Positions 1 to 4,950 of a stretch of DNA of 5,853 bases are shown in pieces. Position numbers and translations under genes: made by a program. Every line of letters starts with the position of its first letter. Position 1 is the first letter of the stretch. The notes beneath the pieces were generated by a model. It was given only the letters and a program-made list of their open reading frames with translations, made no database searches and had not been told where the DNA came from. Origin of the DNA: Anaerolineales bacterium (GTDB lineage: Bacteria; Chloroflexota; Anaerolineae; Anaerolineales; Villigracilaceae); contig JAICQC010000294.1 in assembly GCA_025938055.1 (NCBI GenBank), positions 1 through 5,853 of the forward strand. Reading direction: 5' to 3'.

Positions 1-511
1 CAGTCCAGTCAGTGCCGTCCCATAACCATAAATCATTTAGAAATGTGTTTGTACGACTGTCCCACCCACCATATAAAAGAATTTTGCCTAGGGATTGGTC
101 ATATGCCATAGCACTGCAACATCGAGCAGGAGGCGTATGAGTAGTTTCAATCTTCGTCCAATTGTTCCCATCCCATGCCCAAGTATCATCGTAAAGTGTT
201 TCGCCATAAACACCGCCAAAGACTACGATTTGATTATTAGCCTCATCGTATGCCATCGTGAACTTTGCGCGTGGCGGAGGTTGATTTGTAGGGTGTGATT
301 GGAACCAACTTCCATCCTTCCAAATCCAAGTTTCACCGAGATTGCCGGGAATATAAAGAGCAAAATGAGAATTGCTGTTATAAGCAATCGCGCCTCCTCC
401 ACTAGCAGTCGGATTCGTTGAAAGATGAAGTTGCCTCCATCCTATCGCTTTAGACTGACACGCAGTTAAGATTACGCTGGCGAATAATACAAGAATTGAA
501 CATCTTTTCAT
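1..511 (-). CDS. Kelch-repeat lipoprotein, 3' end cut by window edge
   Basis: The frame is open from an ATG at 511 to the window edge, giving 170 complete codons without a stop. The N-terminus is a short signal peptide: K2, R3, a hydrophobic stretch at about 5-16, and a lipobox L15-T16-A17-C18, so a secreted protein lipidated on Cys18 is predicted. The rest reads as kelch-type blade repeats. One starts near residue 38. A clearer one spans about 80-118 (P-R-A-K-F-T-M-A-Y-D, then I-V-V-F-G-G, then D-D-T-W-A-W-D-G-N-N-W). Another spans 128-169 (PARCCSAMAYD, ILLYGG, NDLWLWDGTDW). Such repeats usually build a beta-propeller with several more blades, so much of the gene lies outside. Ligand and function are unknown. 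An AAAGGAG at 527-533 precedes the start with a rather long 15-nt spacer. Its G+C is visibly lower than that of the genes from 720 onward, which suggests accessory or recently acquired DNA. Family call confident; role unknown. Confidence 0.85.
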   Translation of the reverse strand, partial: MKRCSILVLFASVILTACQSKAIGWRQLHLSTNPTASGGGAIAYNSNSHFALYIPGNLGETWIWKDGSWFQSHPTNQPPPRAKFTMAYDEANNQIVVFGGVYGETLYDDTWAWDGNNWTKIETTHTPPARCCSAMAYDQSLGKILLYGGWDSRTNTFLNDLWLWDGTDWT

Positions 512-719
512 AATAATTTCTTCTGACTCCTTTGAAACATAGAAGCACCCAACTACAGTATACAGTCCGTATAAACGCCCAATAGAAGTCCAGGATTAAT
601 TTTTTATTAAGTAAAGCACTCATACATACAATCAGATTTACAACCAATTATTTAGGCATTTAGGGAGAAATACTAATTTTCAGAAGTTAACCCAGACGGC
701 GAGTTCAGTCGATTTCTTG
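512..719. other. A+T-rich intergenic spacer
   Basis: This 208-base spacer lies between the stop of the DUF971 gene and the start of the kelch lipoprotein gene, both on the minus strand. It is clearly A+T-rich. I see no convincing coding frame with a ribosome binding site, no tRNA-like fold and no terminator-type hairpin after the DUF971 stop. It holds a possible minus-strand promoter for the lipoprotein gene and a short direct repeat ACAGT-AT-ACAGT near 556-567. Confidence 0.6.
557..562 (-). promoter_or_regulatory. Possible -10 box (TATACT) for the kelch lipoprotein gene
   Basis: On the minus strand TATACT matches the TATAAT consensus at five of six positions and lies 45 bases before the ATG, which would give a leader of roughly 38 bases containing the AAAGGAG at 527-533. 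No good -35 box is present at 17 bases; TTGGGC sits only 14 bases upstream. In A+T-rich DNA such matches arise by chance, so this is tentative. Confidence 0.25.
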
Positions 720-1070
720 TTACTTCTTTCCATACTTCGCCTGGTCTTCAGGGCAGGGACACAGCGCGCGCAGGTAATGCCAGTTGTAGATCCCGTAATC
801 ATGTCCATCCTCCCATACGATGGTGAGCGCATACGACCCTACCGCCACCACATTGCTGATTCGGGTGGACGGTGTGTCGCCCAGCTTAATGTCGAACACT
901 TCCGCATCGGGTTCAGACTTCATGTTCTCGTGCCCGCCGCGGCAGGATGCGCAGGGACACGCCGCGCGCAATAACTCGAATGGATAGACGCTCGTATGAT
1001 TATCATTCCACGCGATCGTAAATTCTCTCGTTTTTTTATTGGCAGTAATGCCAGTTGGTTTTTCGTTCAT
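720..1070 (-). CDS. DUF971 / GBBH-like N-terminal domain zinc-binding protein
   Basis: The product is a 116-residue single-domain protein. The motif C38-P-C40-A-S-C43 and the later W-E-D-G-H90 segment match the zinc site known from the N-terminal domain of gamma-butyrobetaine hydroxylase, which uses a CxCxxC cluster plus a histidine. The tail motif I-Y-N-W-H-Y-L-R is also typical of the family, and a further CPC lies at 104-106. DUF971 proteins occur alone in many bacteria and as the C-terminal part of Mrp-type Fe-S carrier proteins such as HCF101, so a role linked to Fe-S or metal handling is possible but unproven. No hydroxylase domain is present. I prefer the ATG at 1070 over the in-frame ATG at 1082: GGAGAG at 1075-1080 stands four bases before the 1070 ATG, whereas the 1082 ATG has no ribosome binding site. 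It lies about 100 bases after the SH3-protein gene on the same strand and may be its last operon member. Confidence 0.9.
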   Translation of the reverse strand: MNEKPTGITANKKTREFTIAWNDNHTSVYPFELLRAACPCASCRGGHENMKSEPDAEVFDIKLGDTPSTRISNVVAVGSYALTIVWEDGHDYGIYNWHYLRALCPCPEDQAKYGKK

Positions 1071-1074
1071 GGTT

Positions 1075-1080
1075 CTCTCC
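1075..1080 (-). promoter_or_regulatory. Ribosome binding site GGAGAG that sets the DUF971 start
   Basis: On the minus strand GGAGAG is followed by AACC and then ATG at 1070. It overlaps the first codons of the longer reading from 1082, which itself lacks any purine-rich site upstream. This favours the 116-residue protein over the 120-residue one. Confidence 0.6.
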
Positions 1081-1106
1081 ATTCATACTATGGAAACTGC
1101 GTAATG

Positions 1107-1151
1107 ATCTTTCTTTCCTCTTTTTGCCTGGAGAAAGATGGAAGAGGAAAG
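1107..1151. repeat. Overlapping purine/pyrimidine inverted repeats in the SH3-DUF971 gap
   Basis: Two perfect inverted repeats interleave here. CTTTCCTCTT (1113-1122) pairs with AAGAGGAAAG (1142-1151), a 10-bp stem with a 19-base loop. ATCTTTCT (1107-1114) pairs with AGAAAGAT (1132-1139), whose second arm lies inside the loop of the first. The stems share two bases, so they either compete or form a pseudoknot-like fold. Neither is followed by a run of U on either strand, so this is not a standard intrinsic terminator. It could be an RNA leader or processing structure, or a by-product of low-complexity purine tracts. Confidence 0.4.
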
Positions 1152-1174
1152 GCACTCCCTCTTATTACCGAAGC

Positions 1175-1648
1175 CTATTCAGGCTCTGGAACATACGATA
1201 AAAAGTCGGCGGCAGCCCAGCCGACGCGCGTCTCATCGTAGGGTGCAGAGAGATACCACCACACGTACCCGTCCACTTCGCGCGGACCGTCCTGGACGAC
1301 AAATACCTCGGAATCGTACGCCAGGAATTGGAATTCTCCACCCAGCCCAGGCTCTGCACGGATGCGCAGTCCCTGTCCCTCGGTGCCGGTGATCTGTACG
1401 TAGTTACCGATCGCGACACCAGCCGGCGAGGTTGCCGTCGCGAACGGGTCAATGGTCGGTGTGGGCGGCGCGCCGGAGGTGCCGGTGGGAGCGGGGATCA
1501 CGGTCAGGTCCGCCGGGGCGAAGCCCACCTCTGAGGTTTGAGGGGAGGCGGTTAATCCAATGGCGATTGCGGTGATGAGAGTCAAAAGCCCTGCAAAAAC
1601 AAGTGCACCAAGAATTACCCAGCGATTGAGGATGTCTCGAACGTTCAT
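1175..1648 (-). CDS. Membrane-anchored SH3-domain (SH3b) protein
   Basis: The product has 157 residues. Residues 1-10 are short and polar, and about 11-33 form one hydrophobic membrane segment (VILGALVFAGLLTLITAIAI), acting as a signal anchor. Residues 34-78 are a Pro/Thr/Ala-rich linker. Residues about 82-152 resemble a bacterial SH3 domain: V-Q-I-T-G-T, then G-L-R-I-R-A-E-P in place of the usual GLNVRSGP, then a conserved Y-V-W-W-Y-L-S segment and a final V-G-W-A-A-A-D-F-L. SH3b domains outside the cell commonly bind cell-wall or peptide ligands; the ligand here is unknown. No catalytic domain is attached. The ATG immediately follows the stop of the lipid kinase with no intervening base, and its ribosome binding site AAGGGA (1654-1659) lies in the last codons of that gene, so the two are almost certainly co-transcribed and probably translationally coupled. 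Confidence 0.85.
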   Translation of the reverse strand: MNVRDILNRWVILGALVFAGLLTLITAIAIGLTASPQTSEVGFAPADLTVIPAPTGTSGAPPTPTIDPFATATSPAGVAIGNYVQITGTEGQGLRIRAEPGLGGEFQFLAYDSEVFVVQDGPREVDGYVWWYLSAPYDETRVGWAAADFLSYVPEPE

Positions 1649-2602
1649 TTAATTCCCTTGAGATGATACATTTCTTAACAAATCCATGCCGCGCGGCGGC
1701 ACAAGCAATTTAAGCGCACGTTTTTGCACGCTGATCTCAGCGACCTGTGCTGAGCCGCGCGCTTCGCCGTCGGTCTGGATCCAATAGGGCGAGTCGGCTT
1801 CCACACGCAGGTTGCGAAATGTGATTCGCTGTGCTGCATCTGAGGTGAGATGCGTCCCGCGCCAGAGCTCATAAGCATGACGTAACGCATCGCCGAGATT
1901 GTTCCCACTGAACAGCCACAGGTCGAGCAAACCGTCATCGATATAGGCATCCGGCGAAAGGTTCGAGAGCCCGCCCATGTAGTGACGAATGTTAGTCGCC
2001 ACGGCGAGGATAAAGTGACCCTCCACCTCATCTTCGTCTGCCCACAGGCGCAGGTTTAAGCCGCTCCACTGTGCAGCATGCCAGATGGTCCTGGCTGTGT
2101 ATTCAGGCATGGCAAAGAATTTTTCGAGGCGGATGCGCGGCTCCAGCGATTGGATCGTCATCGCGTCCAGCCCGATTCCAGCCCACATCATAAAAGAGAC
2201 CGTGTTGCACAGACCCACATCCACGCGATGGCAGGGAGCTTTGGCAAGGATGGCTGCGTTCTTTCGCAGCACCCAGGGGTGAGTCCAGGCAAACGGGCGC
2301 AAACCAAGCTCAATGCTCCAGACGTTGGCGGTTCCTGCCGGCAGGACTCCCAGTGCGGTCTCGGAGCCAACCAATCCGTTGACGACATTACCGATCGTTC
2401 CGTCCCCGCCGACCGCGAACACAGCATCCTTCTTCTCAGCTGCAGCCTGTTTTGCCAGTTCAACGATATGTTTGCTGTTTTGAGACTCTGCTGCCTCCAC
2501 CTTCCAGCCGGCGGACTCCAACTCGCTCACAGCAGACTTGATAAATGGCTTCACCGAAAAGCGTCCCGCTGTAGGGTTGTAAACAATGACGGCAGTACGC
2601 AT
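1649..2602 (-). CDS. Diacylglycerol kinase family (YegS/DgkB-like) lipid kinase
   Basis: The product has 317 residues, about the usual length for this soluble, membrane-associated family, which uses ATP to phosphorylate a lipid such as diacylglycerol. Motifs appear in family order: N9-P-T-A-G13 near the N-terminus, the nucleotide-binding G65-G-D-G-T69, L87-P-A-G-T-A-N93, A141-G-I-G-L-D146, D223-G-L-L-D227 and T277-D-G-E280, the last being the usual catalytic DGE segment. The common GTxND motif reads GTANV here, so the Asp after Asn is absent; this variant occurs in other family members. The exact lipid (diacylglycerol, sphingoid base or another) cannot be told from sequence. It is the first gene of a minus-strand unit followed directly by the SH3 protein. 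A perfect TATAAT ends six bases before the ATG and there is no ribosome binding site, so the mRNA is probably leaderless. Confidence 0.93.
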   Translation of the reverse strand: MRTAVIVYNPTAGRFSVKPFIKSAVSELESAGWKVEAAESQNSKHIVELAKQAAAEKKDAVFAVGGDGTIGNVVNGLVGSETALGVLPAGTANVWSIELGLRPFAWTHPWVLRKNAAILAKAPCHRVDVGLCNTVSFMMWAGIGLDAMTIQSLEPRIRLEKFFAMPEYTARTIWHAAQWSGLNLRLWADEDEVEGHFILAVATNIRHYMGGLSNLSPDAYIDDGLLDLWLFSGNNLGDALRHAYELWRGTHLTSDAAQRITFRNLRVEADSPYWIQTDGEARGSAQVAEISVQKRALKLLVPPRGMDLLRNVSSQGN

Positions 2603-2608
2603 GTGAGG

Positions 2609-2614
2609 ATTATA
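2609..2614 (-). promoter_or_regulatory. -10 box (TATAAT) of the lipid kinase operon, leaderless layout
   Basis: On the minus strand TATAAT is followed by CCTCAC and then the ATG at 2602, so normal -10 to start-site spacing puts transcription start at the A of the ATG itself or one base before it. No Shine-Dalgarno sequence lies between. The -35 region is weak (GGGTTT at 17 bases). The start codon is supported independently by the family-typical N-terminus MRTAVIVYNPTAG. Confidence 0.6.
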
Positions 2615-2692
2615 CCTTGCCCCCTCCGCCCAAACCCACTCGTGGTTATTCTAAAAATGGACAGAGTATCTAAAAGGATGGGCTCAAAAAGT

Positions 2693-2761
2693 ATTCACCA
2701 CGGAGCACACGGAGAAAAATAAAGAGTTTTTTCTGTGCGCTCCGTGCTCTCGGTGGTGAAT
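2693..2761. repeat. Palindromic intergenic repeat with CACGGAG units
   Basis: Perfect 9-bp terminal inverted repeats, ATTCACCAC (2693-2701) and GTGGTGAAT (2753-2761), enclose further imperfectly complementary arms. Each arm is made of degenerate 9-base units of the form CGGAGNNCA: about two on the left and three on the right when read inward, each ending in a run of A. The centre is A/T-rich (AAAAATAAAGAG, then TTTTTT). I recognise this layout from non-coding repeats in intergenic regions of many bacteria, whose chance translations (HREHGAHR-like, SVVNTF-like) often enter databases as spurious proteins. It lies between two divergent promoters. No target duplication is clear. Confidence 0.7.
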
Positions 2762-2787
2762 TCCGAAAAAATCCCACAAAATAGACA

Positions 2788-2818
2788 CTCCCAAAATGGA
2801 TGGCGCATTTTGAGGGAG
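2788..2818. promoter_or_regulatory. Operator-like inverted repeat over the kinase -35 region
   Basis: CTCCCAAAATG (2788-2798) is the inverted match of CATTTTGAGGGAG (2806-2818) apart from two extra bases (GA) in the right arm; seven bases (GATGGCG) separate the arms. The core CAAAATG/CATTTTG is perfect. The right arm covers the likely -35 region (TTGAGG at 2810-2815) of the kinase promoter, so a protein bound here could block transcription. No regulator gene is in the window, and the arms could equally form an RNA or DNA hairpin without function. Confidence 0.35.
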
Positions 2819-2836
2819 GGACTGGGCTGGTATAAT
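2808..2836 (+). promoter_or_regulatory. Promoter of the Ser/Thr kinase-rpe unit (extended -10)
   Basis: TGGTATAAT at 2828-2836 is a perfect -10 hexamer with an extended TG motif. Upstream are TTTTGA (2808-2813, 17-base spacer) and TTGAGG (2810-2815, 15-base spacer) as -35 candidates. The ATG at 2847 lies only ten bases after the hexamer, with CTTTTTTGCA between, so the predicted 5' leader is at most about four bases and contains no ribosome binding site. Confidence 0.65.
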
Positions 2837-2846
2837 CTTTTTTGCA

Positions 2847-3926
2847 ATGAACGAAGGGATGCTGCTCAACAATCGTTACCAGTTGCTTGAACGACTCGGT
2901 TCAGGCGGCATGTCTGATGTGTTCCGGGCGCGCGATCTGATGCTCGAGCGGTCGGTGGCGATCAAAGTGCTGCATGAGAATTATTCGAACGACAGCGCCT
3001 TTCAACAGCGTTTTCGTCAGGAGGCGCGCGCCGCGGCAAACCTCTCACATCCCAACATCGTCACCGTCCATGATTTTGGCCTCGACCATGGTCAGCTCTT
3101 TATCGTCATGGAGCACATCCCCGGCAAGGACTTGAAGACCATTCTGCGGCAGCGCGGGCGCTATTCTGTTGAGGAAGCGATTCCGTTGATGGTGCAGGCG
3201 TGCGCCGGGATCGGATACGCCCACCGCGCCGGGCTGGTACACTGCGACGTCAAGCCGCATAACATGATCGTTACGCCCGATGGACGCCTCAAGGTCACAG
3301 ACTTTGGCATCGCGCGTGCCCTCTCCACCATCATGCCTGACGAGCGCGCCGACGTCGTCTGGGGTTCGCCGCAGTACTTCTCGCCCGAACAGGCAACCGG
3401 TGAAGCGCCCTCACCGGCGTCTGATGTGTACTCGCTGGGTATTGTCCTCTATGAAGTGTTGACGGGCGCGCTGCCATTTACGGCTCCCACCAGCGAGGAC
3501 CTGGCGCGGATGCATTTGGAATCAGCGCCCATTCCGCCGAGTGAATATGTTCCAGATTTGCCAGCGGCTCTGGAGCAGATCGTGTTGAAGGTCCTTTCCA
3601 AGGAACCGGCGGCGCGCTACCGTACGGCAGACCAGCTTGGACGCGTCCTGCTGCGCTTCGGAGCCCAGCGCGATGTAGCGCCTCCGCCTGCTCTGAGCCT
3701 GACGCCCGAAGCTGGCTCGACCTATCAACGACCCGAAACACAACCACAACCAGCAACGGCCCCTCCGCCTGCCGCCACTGTGCCCGAGACAACGATTTCC
3801 TTTGTAGAGCCTGCCAACCCTGACATCGATTGGACAGCGGTCGCGCTGGGGCTGCTGGCTCTCATCAGCGTGGGCGGCTTGATCCCGTTCTGGATCTATA
3901 TTTTCTTCCTGTATAACCCCCGTTAA
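2847..3926 (+). CDS. Membrane Ser/Thr protein kinase (PknB/PrkC-like, no PASTA domains)
   Basis: The product has 359 residues. Residues 11-271 are a Hanks-type kinase domain: glycine-rich loop G18-S-G-G-M-S-D-V25, ATP-anchoring K40 in VAIK, helix C E59, catalytic loop H132-C-D-V-K-P-H-N139 with D134 as the base, D152-F-G154, G173-S-P-Q-Y-F-S-P-E181 as the P+1/APE region, D193 and R258. All catalytic residues are present. The usual Arg of HRD is Cys133, so this is a non-RD kinase. Residues 277-318 are a Pro/Thr/Ala/Gln-rich linker and about 331-354 a single membrane segment, leaving only a few residues outside, so the kinase domain is cytoplasmic and there is no external PASTA sensor as in PrkC/PknB. 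No partner PP2C phosphatase is in the window. The stop overlaps the rpe start (TAATG), indicating one transcript. The start fits the family and the near-leaderless promoter. Confidence 0.95.
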   Translation: MNEGMLLNNRYQLLERLGSGGMSDVFRARDLMLERSVAIKVLHENYSNDSAFQQRFRQEARAAANLSHPNIVTVHDFGLDHGQLFIVMEHIPGKDLKTILRQRGRYSVEEAIPLMVQACAGIGYAHRAGLVHCDVKPHNMIVTPDGRLKVTDFGIARALSTIMPDERADVVWGSPQYFSPEQATGEAPSPASDVYSLGIVLYEVLTGALPFTAPTSEDLARMHLESAPIPPSEYVPDLPAALEQIVLKVLSKEPAARYRTADQLGRVLLRFGAQRDVAPPPALSLTPEAGSTYQRPETQPQPATAPPPAATVPETTISFVEPANPDIDWTAVALGLLALISVGGLIPFWIYIFFLYNPR

Positions 3927-4585
3927 TGGATAAGTACATTCTTTCTCCATCAATTCTCTCTGCAGATTTTGCGCGCCTCGGCGAGCAGATTGCCGCGGTC
4001 GAAGCAGCCGGCGCGGACTGGATCCACGTGGACGTGATGGATGGGCACTTCGTGCCGAATATTACGATGGGACCGTTCATCGTTGCGACATGCAGTCGCA
4101 TTACCAAATTACCCATCGATGTCCATTTGATGATCGAAAAGCCGGAACGCTATATTGAAACGTTTGCAAAAGCAGGTGCAAGCAACTTAACTGTACATGT
4201 GGAGACCTGCCCGGATATTGTTGGAACACTGAAGAAGATTAAGTCACTCGGGTGCCGGGCGGGTGCGGTGCTCAACCCGGATACCTCGGTTGGCGCGATT
4301 CAGCCTGCATTAACGGAAGCAGACCTGATCCTGGTGATGAGTGTACATCCCGGTTATTCGGGACAAAGCTTTATTCCGGAGACCATTGCAAAGGTATCAG
4401 AGATCCGCAAAAAGCTGGACGCGCTGCGATCCTCGGCGTGGCTGGAGGTGGACGGTGGGATCGATACCGGGACGCTGCCCAAAATGAAGGAGGCAGGCGC
4501 GACCGCCTTCGTCGCGGCGACGGCTGTCTTCAAGCATCCCGAAGGTCCGGCGGCAGGGATCAGGACACTACGAGCATTACTTTAA
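3926..4585 (+). CDS. rpe: Ribulose-phosphate 3-epimerase
   Basis: This enzyme interconverts D-ribulose 5-phosphate and D-xylulose 5-phosphate in the pentose phosphate and Calvin-type pathways, in the cytoplasm. The 219-residue length is normal for this TIM-barrel family. The N-terminal S7-P-S-I-L-S-A-D-F15 is diagnostic. The metal and acid/base residues are in place: H34 and D36 in HVDVMDGHFVPN, H67 in D-V-H-L-M-I, and D176 in E-V-D-G-G-I-D. The V138-M-S-V-H-P-G-Y-S-G-Q segment is the phosphate-side loop, with His where Asn is more common. Near the C-terminus the usual GSA of the phosphate-binding loop reads A198-T-A200, a conservative but notable change. The ATG overlaps the kinase stop codon (TAATG) and has no good ribosome binding site of its own, so translation is probably coupled to the kinase. 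Its mRNA ends at the hairpin just after the stop. Confidence 0.97.
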   Translation: MDKYILSPSILSADFARLGEQIAAVEAAGADWIHVDVMDGHFVPNITMGPFIVATCSRITKLPIDVHLMIEKPERYIETFAKAGASNLTVHVETCPDIVGTLKKIKSLGCRAGAVLNPDTSVGAIQPALTEADLILVMSVHPGYSGQSFIPETIAKVSEIRKKLDALRSSAWLEVDGGIDTGTLPKMKEAGATAFVAATAVFKHPEGPAAGIRTLRALL

Positions 4586-4624
4586 AACAAAGGTCATGGC
4601 GCAACCTGCGCCATGACCTTTGTT
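4586..4624. terminator. Bidirectional intrinsic terminator between rpe and rpmB
   Basis: A perfect 18-bp inverted repeat: AACAAAGGTCATGGCGCA (4586-4603) pairs with its complement at 4607-4624 across a three-base ACC loop. It begins one base after the rpe stop codon and ends 14 bases from the rpmB stop codon, between convergent genes. The G+C-rich inner stem with A/T-rich outer ends gives TTTGTT on the plus strand and TTTGTTTT on the minus strand, so it can end both transcripts; the U-run is better for rpmB. Confidence 0.9.
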
Positions 4625-4638
4625 GATTAATGTAAATC

Positions 4639-4824
4639 TTAGGCCGTGGTCTTGCTGAGAGTCTTGATGCACTTGGCGCACAACACTTTGTGCACGGCGC
4701 GACCCTTCTCCATGACGAGCGTCTTTTGCAGGTTCGGTTTGAACGTGCGATTGGTGGCGCGTTGGGAAAATGAGCGATTATGACCGAAGGCGGTTGATTT
4801 ACCGCAGTTTGCGCACTTAGCCAT
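4639..4824 (-). CDS. rpmB: 50S ribosomal protein L28
   Basis: The product is the 61-residue L28 protein of the large ribosomal subunit. Its start is MAKCANCGK, followed by the family core F-G-H-N-R-S-F-S and R-A-T-N-R-T-F-K-P-N-L-Q. Cys4, Cys7, Cys49 and Cys52 form two CxxC pairs, so this is the zinc-binding (C+) form of L28. A longer in-frame reading begins at 4893, but its extra 23 residues match nothing in L28, and AAAGGA at 4837-4842 precedes the ATG at 4824 with a 12-base spacer, so I take 4824. It converges on rpe across the shared terminator and diverges from the asp23-like gene, an arrangement also seen around rpmB in Bacillus subtilis. Confidence 0.97.
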   Translation of the reverse strand: MAKCANCGKSTAFGHNRSFSQRATNRTFKPNLQKTLVMEKGRAVHKVLCAKCIKTLSKTTA

Positions 4825-4896
4825 TTTCTTGCAATATCCTTTCTTGCTATAATTCCGTGTAGTTCGAGGTCCAGCTGCCCTTCCAGAGGGCACGGC

Positions 4897-4925
4897 ATTT
4901 TACCATACATCTCAGCCTTTCTCAA
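4897..4925 (-). promoter_or_regulatory. Promoter of rpmB
   Basis: On the minus strand TTGAGA (4920-4925) and TAAAAT (4897-4902) are separated by exactly 17 bases, each matching the consensus at five of six positions, and TGG before the -10 adds an extended -10 motif. Predicted transcription starts near 4890, giving a leader of about 65 bases before the rpmB ATG. This is the best complete sigma-70-type promoter in the window, as expected for a ribosomal protein gene. Confidence 0.6.
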
Positions 4926-4931
4926 GTCAAG

Positions 4932-4940
4932 TGATAAAAT
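4932..4940 (+). promoter_or_regulatory. Possible extended -10 promoter (TGATAAAAT) for the asp23-like operon
   Basis: TG-A-TAAAAT fits an extended -10 element with five of six hexamer positions. No clear -35 box lies upstream; that stretch is shared with the divergent rpmB promoter. Transcription would start near 4947, immediately before the palindromic element at 4951-5068, which would then be part of the leader RNA. A competing weaker candidate, TGACATAAT at 5062-5070, sits at the right edge of that element. Confidence 0.35.
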
Positions 4941-4950
4941 AGAAATAACC

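Noticed and set aside
95..298. A 67-codon plus-strand reading frame opposite the kelch gene
   Set aside because: It is antisense to clear kelch repeats and shows no protein-like features of its own.
450..647. A 65-codon minus-strand reading frame over the start of the lipoprotein gene
   Set aside because: It overlaps the well-supported kelch lipoprotein in another frame, has no recognisable domain and lies mostly in A+T-rich spacer.
2078..2722. A 214-codon plus-strand reading frame opposite the lipid kinase
   Set aside because: It is long only because of the G+C-rich antisense frame; the minus strand carries all diacylglycerol kinase motifs in order, and the end of this frame translates the intergenic repeat.
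2684..2872. A 62-codon minus-strand reading frame ending with HHREHGAHR and CSVVNTF
   Set aside because: It is a chance translation of the palindromic repeat at 2693-2761, a type of spurious protein common in databases, and it overlaps the kinase promoter and start.
3522..3953. A 143-codon minus-strand reading frame opposite the kinase C-terminus
   Set aside because: The kinase linker and membrane segment on the plus strand explain this region, and the frame has no recognisable family features.
4825..4893. N-terminal extension of L28 by 23 residues
   Set aside because: L28 proteins begin at MAKC, a ribosome binding site precedes that ATG, and the extension lies in the predicted rpmB leader.
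4876..4902. Small hairpin TGCCCT/AGGGCA followed by TTTT as a plus-strand terminator
   Set aside because: The stem is only 6 bp, the T-run starts several bases after it, and no plus-strand gene needs ending here because rpe already has a strong terminator.
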